Shown here piece after piece: positions 29,154 through 37,406 of a stretch of 64,000 nucleotides of DNA (the stretch's first letter is position 1; every line of letters starts with the position of its first letter). The stretch comes from Gemmatimonadetes bacterium 2013_60CM_65_52 (GTDB lineage Bacteria > Gemmatimonadota > Gemmatimonadetes > Gemmatimonadales > Gemmatimonadaceae): assembly GCA_002215645.1 (NCBI GenBank), contig NGFI01000003.1, positions 1 to 64,000 on the forward strand, given 5' to 3'. The notes under the pieces are model-generated. The model was given only the letters and a program-made list of their open reading frames with translations. It did no database searches and was not told the DNA's origin. The position numbers and the translations under genes were made by a program.

Positions 29154-30029
29154 ATGCAGCGTGGCAATGCCGTGGCCCAAGCCGTAATCGGCGCACTGGC
29201 GCTTCTTGCTCCCGGAATAGCCCCGGCGCAGATCGACTCGCCATCCGTTCCGAGCATGCTGGCGACCGCTCTGCTATCCGGGACACGCTCCGCGGGAATC
29301 ATGAACGAGGCGCGTTACGTCGTCGGCACGCTGCCGGCCGGATGGCCGATCGGGATTAGCCCGGCCGCACCGGCGACGGTCGTCGGTGGGATGATCAACG
29401 GGCATCACCTCATCGTCGTGTTCGCCGACACCACGCGCCGCTTCCTCGAGCGGTATTTTACGCTGCTCGAACAGAACGGCTGGAAGTCGCACACGCTCCC
29501 GGCAAGCACCATCGAGTCGAGTGGCTTTCAGAGCACCGGCTGGTCCAATGATGGTCTGTTCTGCCGAGACTCGGCGGGCGTCACTGCCTTACCCGTCGCG
29601 GGTGCGGCGACAGGCGCATTGGTGCACGTCATGTATCGCGCCTCGGACGCGAGATGCTTTCCCCCCGCACCACGCGTCGTAGCGCGTCTGGTGGACGAGC
29701 CACTCAAATTCCCGGTGCTGAAGCCGCCGAAATCGTCGCGGTTTCCAAGCTTCGGCGGAAGCAGCTCGGCCGGAGACGTATCGACGCGCGTTCGTCTCAT
29801 CGACTCGACCCTGGGTTCGGCAGCCATCGTTGCTCACTACGCGAAACAACTCGTCGAGGCTGGATGGACGGCGGGCACGTTTCAGGAATCCTATACGGAC
29901 CTCTTCGCGTCGCAGGCGTTCGACGCGTGCGACACGACCGGCAGGCACTGGACGGGCACACTCAGCGTGGTATCGACGAGGGCGAACCGCGACGTCTCCA
30001 TCACGATGTGGCTGGACGAACGACCGTGA
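29154..30029 (+). CDS. Secreted protein of unknown function, tandem paralogue 1
   Basis: 291 residues with a signal peptide (AVIGALALLAPGIAPAQ). I do not recognise the family. The recurring layout is SMLATALLSG...NEARYVVGTLPAGWP, then a beta-rich middle with two Cys, a Pro-rich KFPVLKPP segment, and a final helix-turn region STLGSAAIVAHYAKQLVEAGW. The next gene has the same order of segments, so the two are paralogues. They overlap by one base (TGATG), implying co-translation. The repeated YxxxLxxxGW helix resembles ligand-independent scaffolds in secreted domain pairs, but no function can be assigned. Confidence 0.65.
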   Translation: MQRGNAVAQAVIGALALLAPGIAPAQIDSPSVPSMLATALLSGTRSAGIMNEARYVVGTLPAGWPIGISPAAPATVVGGMINGHHLIVVFADTTRRFLERYFTLLEQNGWKSHTLPASTIESSGFQSTGWSNDGLFCRDSAGVTALPVAGAATGALVHVMYRASDARCFPPAPRVVARLVDEPLKFPVLKPPKSSRFPSFGGSSSAGDVSTRVRLIDSTLGSAAIVAHYAKQLVEAGWTAGTFQESYTDLFASQAFDACDTTGRHWTGTLSVVSTRANRDVSITMWLDERP

Positions 30030-30889
30030 TGTACTCACTCAGACACGCGCTGTTGGCGCTGATCGCGCTTGCAGCCATCACGATGCCTATTGCCGCACAG
30101 CGGCAGACGCAGATGGTGCCGTCCGTTCTCGTGAAAGCTGTGTTGCTTCGAAATGTGCCCTTCAACGAGGAGGCGCGCTTTGCCGTCGGACAGCTACCAA
30201 AGCGGTGGCCAGGTGGATTGGACCCGAAGCCCCCTGCGCGCCTCGTCGGCAGCGGCACTCTCGGTACGATGACAACCGTTGTATACCGCTATCCGCGCTC
30301 GACGAACGGGATCTCCCGCCTCGAGTCGCTGCTGCGTCGTGCGGGGTATACGGCGGCGACATCCATGCCCGTGGAGCCCAATCCATATCGTGGGTTCATT
30401 GCGAACGATTCGCCGGCACCGGAACACACGTTCTGTAGCGACAGCGACGCCATGGTGGTGAGACAGGTTGATTCGACGCGTCGTTACCGCAGTTTCGCGC
30501 TGACGCAGGTGGTGGGGTATCGGCCGGTCGGCGGGTGCAACGCGCCAGAATTCAGAGAACGCCGGCCGCCGCTGATCTTCCCTGTTCTTCGCCCTCCGCC
30601 CGGCGTGAGCGCCAGTCGGGATCCCCTGTCATACGGCACCCGCAACGAGGAATCGAACATCCGTCTTGATTCTACGCTGAGCGTAGAGTCGATTCTTATC
30701 CACTACGCCCGCGAGCTGGAGTCAGGGGGTTGGCACGCCTCGCATGTGATCGGTGCAGGCGCTGGTGCGGGGATGCTTCAAGTGACGGCGCGAGACACGA
30801 AGAATGACGAGTGGCACGGTGTGCTGTACGTCATAACCGGAGTGAAGGATCGGCTCGTGGTGCTGCGCATGATGCGCGACCGCGAGTAA
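30029..30889 (+). CDS. Secreted protein of unknown function, tandem paralogue 2
   Basis: ATG 30029 sits in the stop of the previous gene and starts a signal peptide (LLALIALAAITMPIAAQ); 286 residues. The shared segments are NEEARFAVGQLPKRWPGGL, LIFPVLRPPPG and STLSVESILIHYARELESGGW, matching paralogue 1 in order and spacing. It ends VVLRMMRDRE; a diverged copy of those last codons lies downstream at 31328. The pair probably arose by tandem duplication. Confidence 0.65.
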   Translation: MYSLRHALLALIALAAITMPIAAQRQTQMVPSVLVKAVLLRNVPFNEEARFAVGQLPKRWPGGLDPKPPARLVGSGTLGTMTTVVYRYPRSTNGISRLESLLRRAGYTAATSMPVEPNPYRGFIANDSPAPEHTFCSDSDAMVVRQVDSTRRYRSFALTQVVGYRPVGGCNAPEFRERRPPLIFPVLRPPPGVSASRDPLSYGTRNEESNIRLDSTLSVESILIHYARELESGGWHASHVIGAGAGAGMLQVTARDTKNDEWHGVLYVITGVKDRLVVLRMMRDRE

Positions 30890-30903
30890 CACATGAGGTC
30901 CAA

Positions 30904-31317
30904 ATGATCACCATGCGACGGAGTCTGCCTGCACTGCTTCTCATTGCCACTTCCTGCGCGAGACCTCCTGCTGCTACTGCGACCGGCACGCAGTTGGCCA
31001 GGAATCCGAACGTCATCAGCCAGGCCGAGCTCCAGAACCCGGAGCTCGGCGGCATGGATGCGTTGAAGGCCATCCGTTTCCTCCGACCGACGTTCTTCCG
31101 CACGAGTGGCCCTCAGAGCTTCGTTGGTGGAGGCGCGGGGATCGTGCAGTTCTCGGAGGACTACGGTCCCTTGCGGCCCATCCGTGAGCTGACCTACTTC
31201 AGGGTGAATCTCCTCTATGAGGTTCGGTACCTGGACGAGCACGACGCGCAGAACCGATTCGGGCTCAATGCGAACGGTGGGCCGGTCATCGTGCTGGTGA
31301 GCTTCAAGCAGCAGTAG
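30904..31317 (+). CDS. Small lipoprotein of unknown function
   Basis: 137 residues from ATG 30904 (an in-frame ATG at 30913 is also possible). The lipobox is LIATSC. After it come RNPNVISQAELQN and MDALKAIRFLRPTFFR, a pattern I associate with short lipoproteins common in Gemmatimonadota-like genomes, often with a beta-rich C-terminus similar to TonB/CNA-like plug fragments. The last half (YFRVNLLYEVRYLDEHDAQN) is consistent with that. It follows the paralogue pair by 14 bases. Confidence 0.6.
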   Translation: MITMRRSLPALLLIATSCARPPAATATGTQLARNPNVISQAELQNPELGGMDALKAIRFLRPTFFRTSGPQSFVGGGAGIVQFSEDYGPLRPIRELTYFRVNLLYEVRYLDEHDAQNRFGLNANGGPVIVLVSFKQQ

Positions 31318-31327
31318 TGAATGGCGC

Positions 31328-31357
31328 GTGGTGATGCGCCTGATGCGCGATCGAGAC
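31328..31357 (+). pseudogene. Fragment of a third paralogue 3' end
   Basis: Ten codons read VVMRLMRDRD and match 25 of 30 bases at the end of the gene at 30029-30889 (VVLRMMRDRE). No start, stop or upstream similarity is visible. It looks like the scar of a duplication in which the lipoprotein gene came to lie between two copies of the 3' end. Confidence 0.4.
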
Positions 31358-31379
31358 GACATCCAGAGACATGACCGCG

Positions 31380-32582
31380 TTACGTCGTCGTGCCGGCCTG
31401 CGCCTGAAAGCGAAGACAAACGGGACTCGGCAGCTCGATGCGCTGCGACGTAGGTGTCAGACGCCCGCTCTCCGAGCTGCGCTCGAATACCACGACCGAT
31501 CCGGAGCGTTGGTTTGCCACGAGAAGCCAACGTCCCGTAGGATCGAGACTGAAGTTGCGCGGCCAGTCGCCACCGGTTGACACGACTTGTTGCAGCGCGA
31601 GCACCCCCGTGGCGGGGGCGATACTGAACACCGCCACGCTGTTATGTCCGCGATTGGAGACATAGAGCGTGCGGCCATCGCGCGCGACGTGAACGTCGGC
31701 GGGAAAGTTCTCCCCGGTCCATGCAGCAGGCAGCGTGGAGAGGGACTGAACCGCAGACAGCGCCGCCGTGGCCGGATCGCAGCGCAGGGCCGTGACTGTC
31801 GAGTTGAGCTCACCGGCAACGAATACGAGTGGCAGCGTCGGGTGAAACGCGAGATGACGCGGGCCCGTGCCCGGCGGCGTCACCGCATCGCTCGCTTCGA
31901 CGTGCACGAGCTCTCGACGCTCGTCGTCGAACCGATAGACGAGGACGCGGTCGACGCCGAGGTCCGCTGCGAGCATGAATCGGTTGGAGGGATGTGGGAT
32001 GATGCAGTGCGCATGCGCGTGCTCCTGGCGCGCGGCCACTTTTCCGGTGCCGACGTGCTGCACCACCTGTGATGCTGGCGTGAGGGCGCCGTTGTCGCCC
32101 ACAGGAAGAAGCGCGAGCGTTCCGCTGACGTAGTTGGCAACCAGCGCGACGCGGCCTGTGCGGTCAGTCGTTACGTAACAGGGCGCCGCGCCTTCCGACA
32201 TCTGCTCGTTGAGCAGGGTGAGTCCACCTGAGTCCGCATCAATTCCGAAGGACCTGACCGAGCCAGTGACCTTGCCGGATATCTCGGTTACCTCGTTTAC
32301 CGCATACAGCGTTCGTCCCGTCGGGTGGATGGCGAGGAAGGAGGGATTCGCGCCTGCGTCCATGGCGGCGACTCGCCGCAATGCACCGGTCCGCGAGTCC
32401 ATGCGCAGGAGGTAGATGCCTTCGCGGCGCGCGGCTTCGGTGTAGGTGCCGACATAGAGAAGCGGCTCGTCCGAACGCGCTGCGGGGCCCGCGAATACCT
32501 CGGTGGCACGCAACAGGCCAATGGCACCGACTGTCGTTGCGACGACGAATTCGCGGCGCGATAGCGGCAGGTTCTCTTGCAT
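31380..32582 (-). CDS. Tat-exported lactonase-family seven-bladed propeller
   Basis: ATG 32582 begins a twin-arginine signal (LSRREFVVATTVGAIGLL); the product is 400 residues. Repeated blades (PSFLAIHPTGRTLYAVNE, PRHLAFHPTLPLVFVAGE, WPRNFSLDPTGRWLLVAN) and the HAHCIIPHPSN segment are those of the 6-phosphogluconolactonase/muconate-cycloisomerase-like family (PF10282). Exported members are likely to hydrolyse sugar lactones, which would fit the secreted PQQ sugar dehydrogenase elsewhere in the window. It is divergent from the isomerase gene by 53 bases. Confidence 0.85.
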   Translation of the reverse strand: MQENLPLSRREFVVATTVGAIGLLRATEVFAGPAARSDEPLLYVGTYTEAARREGIYLLRMDSRTGALRRVAAMDAGANPSFLAIHPTGRTLYAVNEVTEISGKVTGSVRSFGIDADSGGLTLLNEQMSEGAAPCYVTTDRTGRVALVANYVSGTLALLPVGDNGALTPASQVVQHVGTGKVAARQEHAHAHCIIPHPSNRFMLAADLGVDRVLVYRFDDERRELVHVEASDAVTPPGTGPRHLAFHPTLPLVFVAGELNSTVTALRCDPATAALSAVQSLSTLPAAWTGENFPADVHVARDGRTLYVSNRGHNSVAVFSIAPATGVLALQQVVSTGGDWPRNFSLDPTGRWLLVANQRSGSVVVFERSSESGRLTPTSQRIELPSPVCLRFQAQAGTTT

Positions 32583-32635
32583 TGTGAATTCCGTGGATTG
32601 AAGTTCTGTGGCGCTGCCATCACCTGGAGTCACCA

Positions 32636-33556
32636 ATGAAGCCGATCGACACTTTCTCGCTCGCGACCGCCGCCATCCTGCTTGTCGGCGCGGCATCGTG
32701 CAAGTCGACGTCGTCGTCCGCCGCGCCGGTCCCGGTAATCCCGGTGCCTGGGGCATATGAGATCACCTATCGCGGCGACTTTCACGCCCCGATGGGCGTT
32801 CAGCTCTGGAGCTTCCGGGAGGAGGCAAAAAAGGATCCCGGTGCGATGCTGCGGATGACACGCCACATGGGGATCACGCACGTGGAGACGGCCGGTCTCT
32901 ATGGCATGACGGCGACGCAATTCGCGGACGCGCTCCGGAATGCGGGGCTGACTGCGACGTCGATGCACGTGTCCTACGAGGACCTCACGAAGAACCCCGA
33001 GACTGTCATCGCGAACGCAAAAGCACTCGGCGCCAGGTACGTGGGTCTCGCTTGGTATCCGCACGACGGCGCCTTCAAGGAATCCGATGCGCGGAGAGCA
33101 ATCGCGGACTTCAACCGGATCGGGCGCACGATGAAGGACGCGGGACTCACGTTCTTCTACCACGACCACGGCTATGAGCCCGTGCCCTACGGCAACGGCA
33201 CGCTGCTCGACCTTATGATTCGCGAGACTGATCCCGCGCTGGTCTCCTTCGAGGAAGATGTGCTGTGGACGTACCTGCCCGGTGTCGATCCGGCCGCGCT
33301 GATCAAGAAATATCCCGGACGCTTTAAGCTGATGCACATCAAGGACATGAAGCCGGGCGTCGCGCGCGGATCGCTGTCAGGCGGCCTACCGGCTGAGCAG
33401 CAGGCGGTCATCGGCCAGGGGCAGGTGAATTGGGCGGAGGTGATGGAAGCGGCGCAGAAGGATGGGCTGGAGTACTACTACCTCGAGGACGAGACGCCGG
33501 ATCCCGTGAAGAACGTGCCGTTGAGCATCTCCTATCTGGAGCGTCTCAGGTACTGA
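32636..33556 (+). CDS. Lipoprotein TIM-barrel sugar-phosphate isomerase/epimerase-like
   Basis: 306 residues, with lipobox LLVGAASC near the start. The mature part begins MGVQLWSFREEAKKDPGAML and contains the xylose-isomerase-like TIM-barrel steps HVETAGLYGMTATQFADAL, FFYHDHGYEP, VSFEEDVLWTY and FKLMHIKDM, which carry the metal-binding Glu/His/Asp residues. Such secreted members are presumed sugar or inositol isomerases. The Gfo/Idh oxidoreductase and lactonase nearby suggest sugar oxidation outside the cytoplasm. Confidence 0.85.
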   Translation: MKPIDTFSLATAAILLVGAASCKSTSSSAAPVPVIPVPGAYEITYRGDFHAPMGVQLWSFREEAKKDPGAMLRMTRHMGITHVETAGLYGMTATQFADALRNAGLTATSMHVSYEDLTKNPETVIANAKALGARYVGLAWYPHDGAFKESDARRAIADFNRIGRTMKDAGLTFFYHDHGYEPVPYGNGTLLDLMIRETDPALVSFEEDVLWTYLPGVDPAALIKKYPGRFKLMHIKDMKPGVARGSLSGGLPAEQQAVIGQGQVNWAEVMEAAQKDGLEYYYLEDETPDPVKNVPLSISYLERLRY

Positions 33557-33612
33557 AGCAGGCGTAGGGGCGTTAGTGGATGATCATCGTGGCGAGGATG
33601 ACTTCGCCATGA

Positions 33613-34602
33613 TCAGCGACGCGCGGCCGCTGCCGGCTCGGCCACGTCCGTCGCGAGGATCGCCGTGAGCGGCAGGTTGATGTAGTAGTTCGCGCGACCG
33701 ATCCGCTCCTTGTGGAGAATGCCGCCGGCGGCGAGCAGATCCAGATATCGAGTGGCGGTAATGCGTGACACGCTCAGGTCGTTCTGGATGAACTGGATCT
33801 TCGTGTATGGATGCGAGAACAGGCTGTTGATGAGGTCCTGGCTGTAGATCTTGCCATGCTCGGACCGGATGCGATGCTTCGTCTTGAGTAGAGCGTCCTT
33901 GATTGCGTTGACCACCGCGATGCCCTCTCGCGCCGCCGCTTCGACTGCGGTCAGCATGTAGACGACCCACTCTTCCCACGCTCCTCGCTCGCGGACGTCC
34001 TGGAGTAGCCGATAATAGTCGCCCTTCGTGCGCACGATGTGACGGCTCATGTAGAGGATCGGAATGTCGAGCAGGTTTTCCGTGAGGAGGTAGAGCACGT
34101 TGATGATGCGGCCGGTGCGACCATTGCCGTCATAGAACGGGTGGATGCTCTCGAACTGGTGATGGATCAGCGCCATTCTGATGAGTGGGTCCGCGGTGAA
34201 TGCCTCGCCGTCATTGATGAACGTCTCGAGATCGCTCATCAGGGCAGGCACGGCGCCGGGATCGGGTGGCGTGTACACAGTCTCACCAACGCTGTTCTTG
34301 AGCACCGTCCCTGGTACTTTGCGAAACCCGGCGTCGTTGCGCTCCAGCTCCGCCTGTATTCGCAGGATATCGTTGATCGTAAGCATTCTTCTCACACTGA
34401 CGGCGTCATAGCCGACCCTGAGCGCCTGACGATAGCGAAGCACCTCCTTGGCGGCGGGACTTCCGACGTTGTCCGGAAGCGCAGCGTCGCGAAAGAGCTC
34501 GTCATGCGTGGTGACGATGTTCTCGATGGCCGAGCTGTCCTTGGCCTCCTGCAAGCCAAGGGCGTTGATCAGGATGTCGCCGCGAGGAATGGACGCGGCC
34601 AC
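33613..34602 (-). CDS. Fic-family AMPylase, 5' end disturbed
   Basis: The first in-frame start is GTG 34602 (329 residues). The catalytic motif HPFYDGNGRTGR (His154) is intact. An N-terminal inhibitory motif S-x-x-x-E-N (SSAIEN, residues 23-28) marks the auto-inhibited class. A winged-helix-like C-terminus follows. However, the frame stays Fic-like for about 36 codons upstream of 34602 (ILPLTALDPARF, LKGLAAASRQLAELKGV), without any ATG, GTG or TTG. An ATG at 34730 starts MVYTWLA and then stops; adding one base near 34710 would join it to the frame and give 372 residues, the usual family length. A start-proximal frameshift, real or technical, is the best reading. Confidence 0.8.
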   Translation of the reverse strand: MAASIPRGDILINALGLQEAKDSSAIENIVTTHDELFRDAALPDNVGSPAAKEVLRYRQALRVGYDAVSVRRMLTINDILRIQAELERNDAGFRKVPGTVLKNSVGETVYTPPDPGAVPALMSDLETFINDGEAFTADPLIRMALIHHQFESIHPFYDGNGRTGRIINVLYLLTENLLDIPILYMSRHIVRTKGDYYRLLQDVRERGAWEEWVVYMLTAVEAAAREGIAVVNAIKDALLKTKHRIRSEHGKIYSQDLINSLFSHPYTKIQFIQNDLSVSRITATRYLDLLAAGGILHKERIGRANYYINLPLTAILATDVAEPAAAARR

Positions 34603-34740
34603 ACCCTTCAGCTCGGCAAGCTGCCTACTGGCAGCCGCCAGGCCCTTGAGAATTGACGGCTGATCGAATCGCGCCGGATCGAGCGCCGTGAGCGGAAGGA
34701 TCTTGGTTATGCCAACCAGGTGTACACCATTGGCGGTATA

Positions 34741-34768
34741 TGTATAGAATTCTCAATAATCTATACAA
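34741..34768 (-). promoter_or_regulatory. Candidate sigma-70-type promoter of the Fic gene
   Basis: On the - strand TTGTAT (34763-34768) and TATACA (34741-34746) are separated by 16 bases in an unusually AT-rich stretch. Transcription would begin close to the ATG at 34730, i.e. nearly leaderless. Confidence 0.4.
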
Positions 34769-34905
34769 GTGCAGCGGCATGTGCCAAGGTTTTGACCCAG
34801 GACTATACGTGTCGGCAATGGGACTTTGCCCTGGACTCCGCAACCGATTCTGGGACAAACGTTTGATTATCCCAGCGCATCAGCGCGGTATTCACTCCCG
34901 TTTCG

Positions 34906-35922
34906 TTACAGCGGGCGCCTCAACCGCTCTTCCATGGCGTGCAACCTCGGCGCCACCTCGACGTCATAGCACGTCGGACAGATGCTGTGACTGAACCGGG
35001 TGCTCGTGTGCCTGGCGAGGTACGCGTCCACACTGTGCCAGTAGTCCTCGTCGTCGCGAATCTTCTTGCAGTACGAGCAGATCGGCAGGATCTCGCGCAG
35101 GCTCTGCACCTCGGCGAGCGCGATCTGCAGCTCTCGCACGAGCTGATCGCGCTCTTCGTCCGCGCGCTTCTTCTCGGTGACATCGCGCGCGACGGAATAG
35201 ATGACATGGTGCTCGGCATCGGGCGCCGCATTCCACAGCAGCCATCGATACGAGCCGTCCTTGCAGAGGTAGCGATTCTCGAAGACATGCGCCTCCCCGC
35301 CAGTACGCACGGCGCGGTTCTGCTTCAGGGTGCGCTCGCGGTCGTCGGGATGCACGAACTCGATGAACGGCTTCGACATCAGCTCCGCACGTGTGAACCC
35401 GAGCGCCCGCTCCCACGCGGGATTGAGCCGCTCGAAGTAGCCGGAGAAATCGAGGCAGCAGAGCAGATCGATCGAGACGTCGAAAAACCGCTCCTCGAAC
35501 TCGCTCACGGGCCGCGTGCCGGCGCCGCCACGCAGCGCCACGTCCGTGTGCGCGCGGAGCTCCAGCTCCGTGAACGTCTTCGCGACGTAGCCGAATGGCT
35601 GGACCTCGCGCACACGTCGCAAGGTCGCTTCGTCCGTGTCGGCAACCGTGAAGATGACGGGGATCGACCGGCGCCGGCGAATCACCTCGGCAGCTTCGAT
35701 ACCGTCCATGTCACCGCCGAGGACGACGTCCATCAGCACGAGATGCGGCCTGGTTTGCTCGGCCAGATCGATTGCTTCACGGGCGGATGAAGCAACCGCC
35801 GCCACCTCGAAGCCGTGCCCGACGAGACGCATTCCGACCTCTGCCGCCACGCCAGGCTCATCGTCGACAACGAGGACTCTGGGCGCGACCATCGCCCGCT
35901 GACCGTTTGTGCTACCAGACAC
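34906..35922 (-). CDS. Receiver-PAS protein with Cys-rich tail, no kinase domain
   Basis: 338 residues from GTG 35922 (ATG 35892 is an alternative). A CheY-like receiver occupies residues 15-130 with Asp20/21, phospho-acceptor Asp65 in LVLMDVVLG and the AKTF lysine. A PAS domain follows (FFDVSIDLLCCLDFSGYF to YSVARDVTEKKRA), then a coiled coil. The tail LPICSYCKKIRDDEDYW...SICPTCYDVE has a CxxC...CxxC layout like a zinc knuckle. There is no output DNA-binding or GGDEF domain, so it acts by protein contact. The GGAG ribosome site lies in the preceding ettA-like remnant, suggesting a former ettA-receiver operon. Confidence 0.85.
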   Translation of the reverse strand: MSGSTNGQRAMVAPRVLVVDDEPGVAAEVGMRLVGHGFEVAAVASSAREAIDLAEQTRPHLVLMDVVLGGDMDGIEAAEVIRRRRSIPVIFTVADTDEATLRRVREVQPFGYVAKTFTELELRAHTDVALRGGAGTRPVSEFEERFFDVSIDLLCCLDFSGYFERLNPAWERALGFTRAELMSKPFIEFVHPDDRERTLKQNRAVRTGGEAHVFENRYLCKDGSYRWLLWNAAPDAEHHVIYSVARDVTEKKRADEERDQLVRELQIALAEVQSLREILPICSYCKKIRDDEDYWHSVDAYLARHTSTRFSHSICPTCYDVEVAPRLHAMEERLRRPL

Positions 35923-35926
35923 GAGA

Positions 35927-35980
35927 CTAACTCCGCATGAGTTTCTTGTATGTCACCCGATGAGGAGTATCGGCATCTGT
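35927..35980 (-). pseudogene. ettA 3'-end remnant (18 codons)
   Basis: On the - strand this reads [17 protein letters not shown] and TAG. The same peptide ([17 protein letters not shown]) can be read at the end of ettA (42455-42507) if one base is added. Differences between the copies are mostly at third codon positions, so this copy evolved as coding sequence rather than decaying. Nothing further upstream matches EttA. It lies between tolC and the receiver-PAS gene. Confidence 0.65.
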
Positions 35981-36005
35981 TCGATTTGGCCGTCAATACG
36001 CGTAC

Positions 36006-37406
36006 TCAACGACCACCGATGCTCCCTGCCCAGGCGCCGCCCAACGCCTTGTAGAGTGCAAGGTAAGCCGTCGCCGCGTCGGTCTCTCCCTGTGCCAACC
36101 GGTCCTGCGCGTCGAGCACCGTGCGCTGCGCATCGAGCAGCTCGAGAAAGTCGGATTCGCCGCCGTCGAGGCGCAGGCGCGCGAGCTCCGCGCCGCGTTC
36201 GCTCGAGCGCGCCGCGTCTTGCAGCAGCAACACCCGCGCGCGCGATCGATCGTACGCGACGATCGCATTCTCCGCCTCCGCCTGTGCGCTGAGCACGATC
36301 TGGTCGCGACGCGCGCGCGCCTCCTCCTCCTGCGCGCGCGCGCCTTCGACATGGGCACGCACGCGCCCCAGGTCGAACGCAGGCCACGAGAGCACCGGAC
36401 CGATCAGATACCGCGATGACTCCTTCTTGCCCAGCAAATCGGTTGCTCCGGCATTGAAGCCGACACTTCCGATCACGTTCAACCGAGGGAGGTAATCTGC
36501 GCGGGCCACACTCACCAGTGCTCCCTGTGCGGTAAGGCGTCTTTCCGCGCTCCGCACGTCGGGACGTTGGCGAATCAGCGCGGCGACCGACTCGATTGCC
36601 GGACCGGCAGGGAGGACGGGAAGTGGCACTGTCTCGACGACCTCGTAGTCGCCGGGCGGTCCCTGTAATGGAATGGGCGTCAGCCGCCGTCCGCCGACCA
36701 GCACGCCGATTCGGTAGTTCGCGGCCGCGATCCTCGCGTCGATGGCGGTCACGCCAGCCAAGGTCGTGCTCACCAGCGCGCTCGCACGCTCGCGGTCGAA
36801 CGCGGTGCCCCGCCCAGCAGCCAGGCGGTCTACCGTGTACCGCAGGGTACGCCGCTGATTCGCCGCGTTCTGCTCCGCGACGGCCAGCTGACGCTGCGCA
36901 CCGCGCAGCTCGAAGTACGTTCGCGCCAGCTCCGAAACGAGTGAGAGCTGCACGTCGCGCAACTCCTCGCTGGCCGACCCGGCAAGCGCACTCCGCGCCG
37001 CAAATGCGCTGCGCACGCGCCCGAAGATGTCCACCTCCCAACTCGCATCGAATCCGGCGTCGTACACGTCCTGTTCGCGAAACGATGCGGGGGCGCCCGG
37101 AAGCTGGGTGGCGCTGAAACGCCGGCGCGAGAAGCCGGTGTTCGAGGTGACGGTCGGCGCAAAATCGAAAGCCGCCAGCCGTCCTGCCACGCGCGCTCCG
37201 CGCAGGCGCGCCTCAGCGGCGTGAACGTCGTAGTTGGCGCGCAGCGCCTCGACGGTGAGGCGTTCGAGCGTCGTGTCGCCCAGTTCGTGCCAGAAGGCAA
37301 CGAGCGCGGGCTCATCGGCGCGCGCCGTGGTCGACTGACCGAGCAAGGGTGCCGTCACGCTCACCGCGAGCGCGGCAGCTGCCATGATGATTGGAAGACT
37401 ACGCAT
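36006..37406 (-). CDS. Outer-membrane efflux channel, TolC/NodT family
   Basis: The frame is open to 37511; ATG 37406 begins the signal peptide (MRSLPIIMAAAALAVSVTA), giving 466 residues. Two repeats of long helices flank beta segments, as in TolC-type channels (WEVDIFGRVRSAFAARSAL and its counterpart LSWPAFDLGRVRAHVEGAR). Its start overlaps the RND gene stop by eight bases. It is the third gene of the adaptor-pump-channel operon. No lipobox is visible, unlike many NodT proteins. Confidence 0.9.
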   Translation of the reverse strand: MRSLPIIMAAAALAVSVTAPLLGQSTTARADEPALVAFWHELGDTTLERLTVEALRANYDVHAAEARLRGARVAGRLAAFDFAPTVTSNTGFSRRRFSATQLPGAPASFREQDVYDAGFDASWEVDIFGRVRSAFAARSALAGSASEELRDVQLSLVSELARTYFELRGAQRQLAVAEQNAANQRRTLRYTVDRLAAGRGTAFDRERASALVSTTLAGVTAIDARIAAANYRIGVLVGGRRLTPIPLQGPPGDYEVVETVPLPVLPAGPAIESVAALIRQRPDVRSAERRLTAQGALVSVARADYLPRLNVIGSVGFNAGATDLLGKKESSRYLIGPVLSWPAFDLGRVRAHVEGARAQEEEARARRDQIVLSAQAEAENAIVAYDRSRARVLLLQDAARSSERGAELARLRLDGGESDFLELLDAQRTVLDAQDRLAQGETDAATAYLALYKALGGAWAGSIGGR

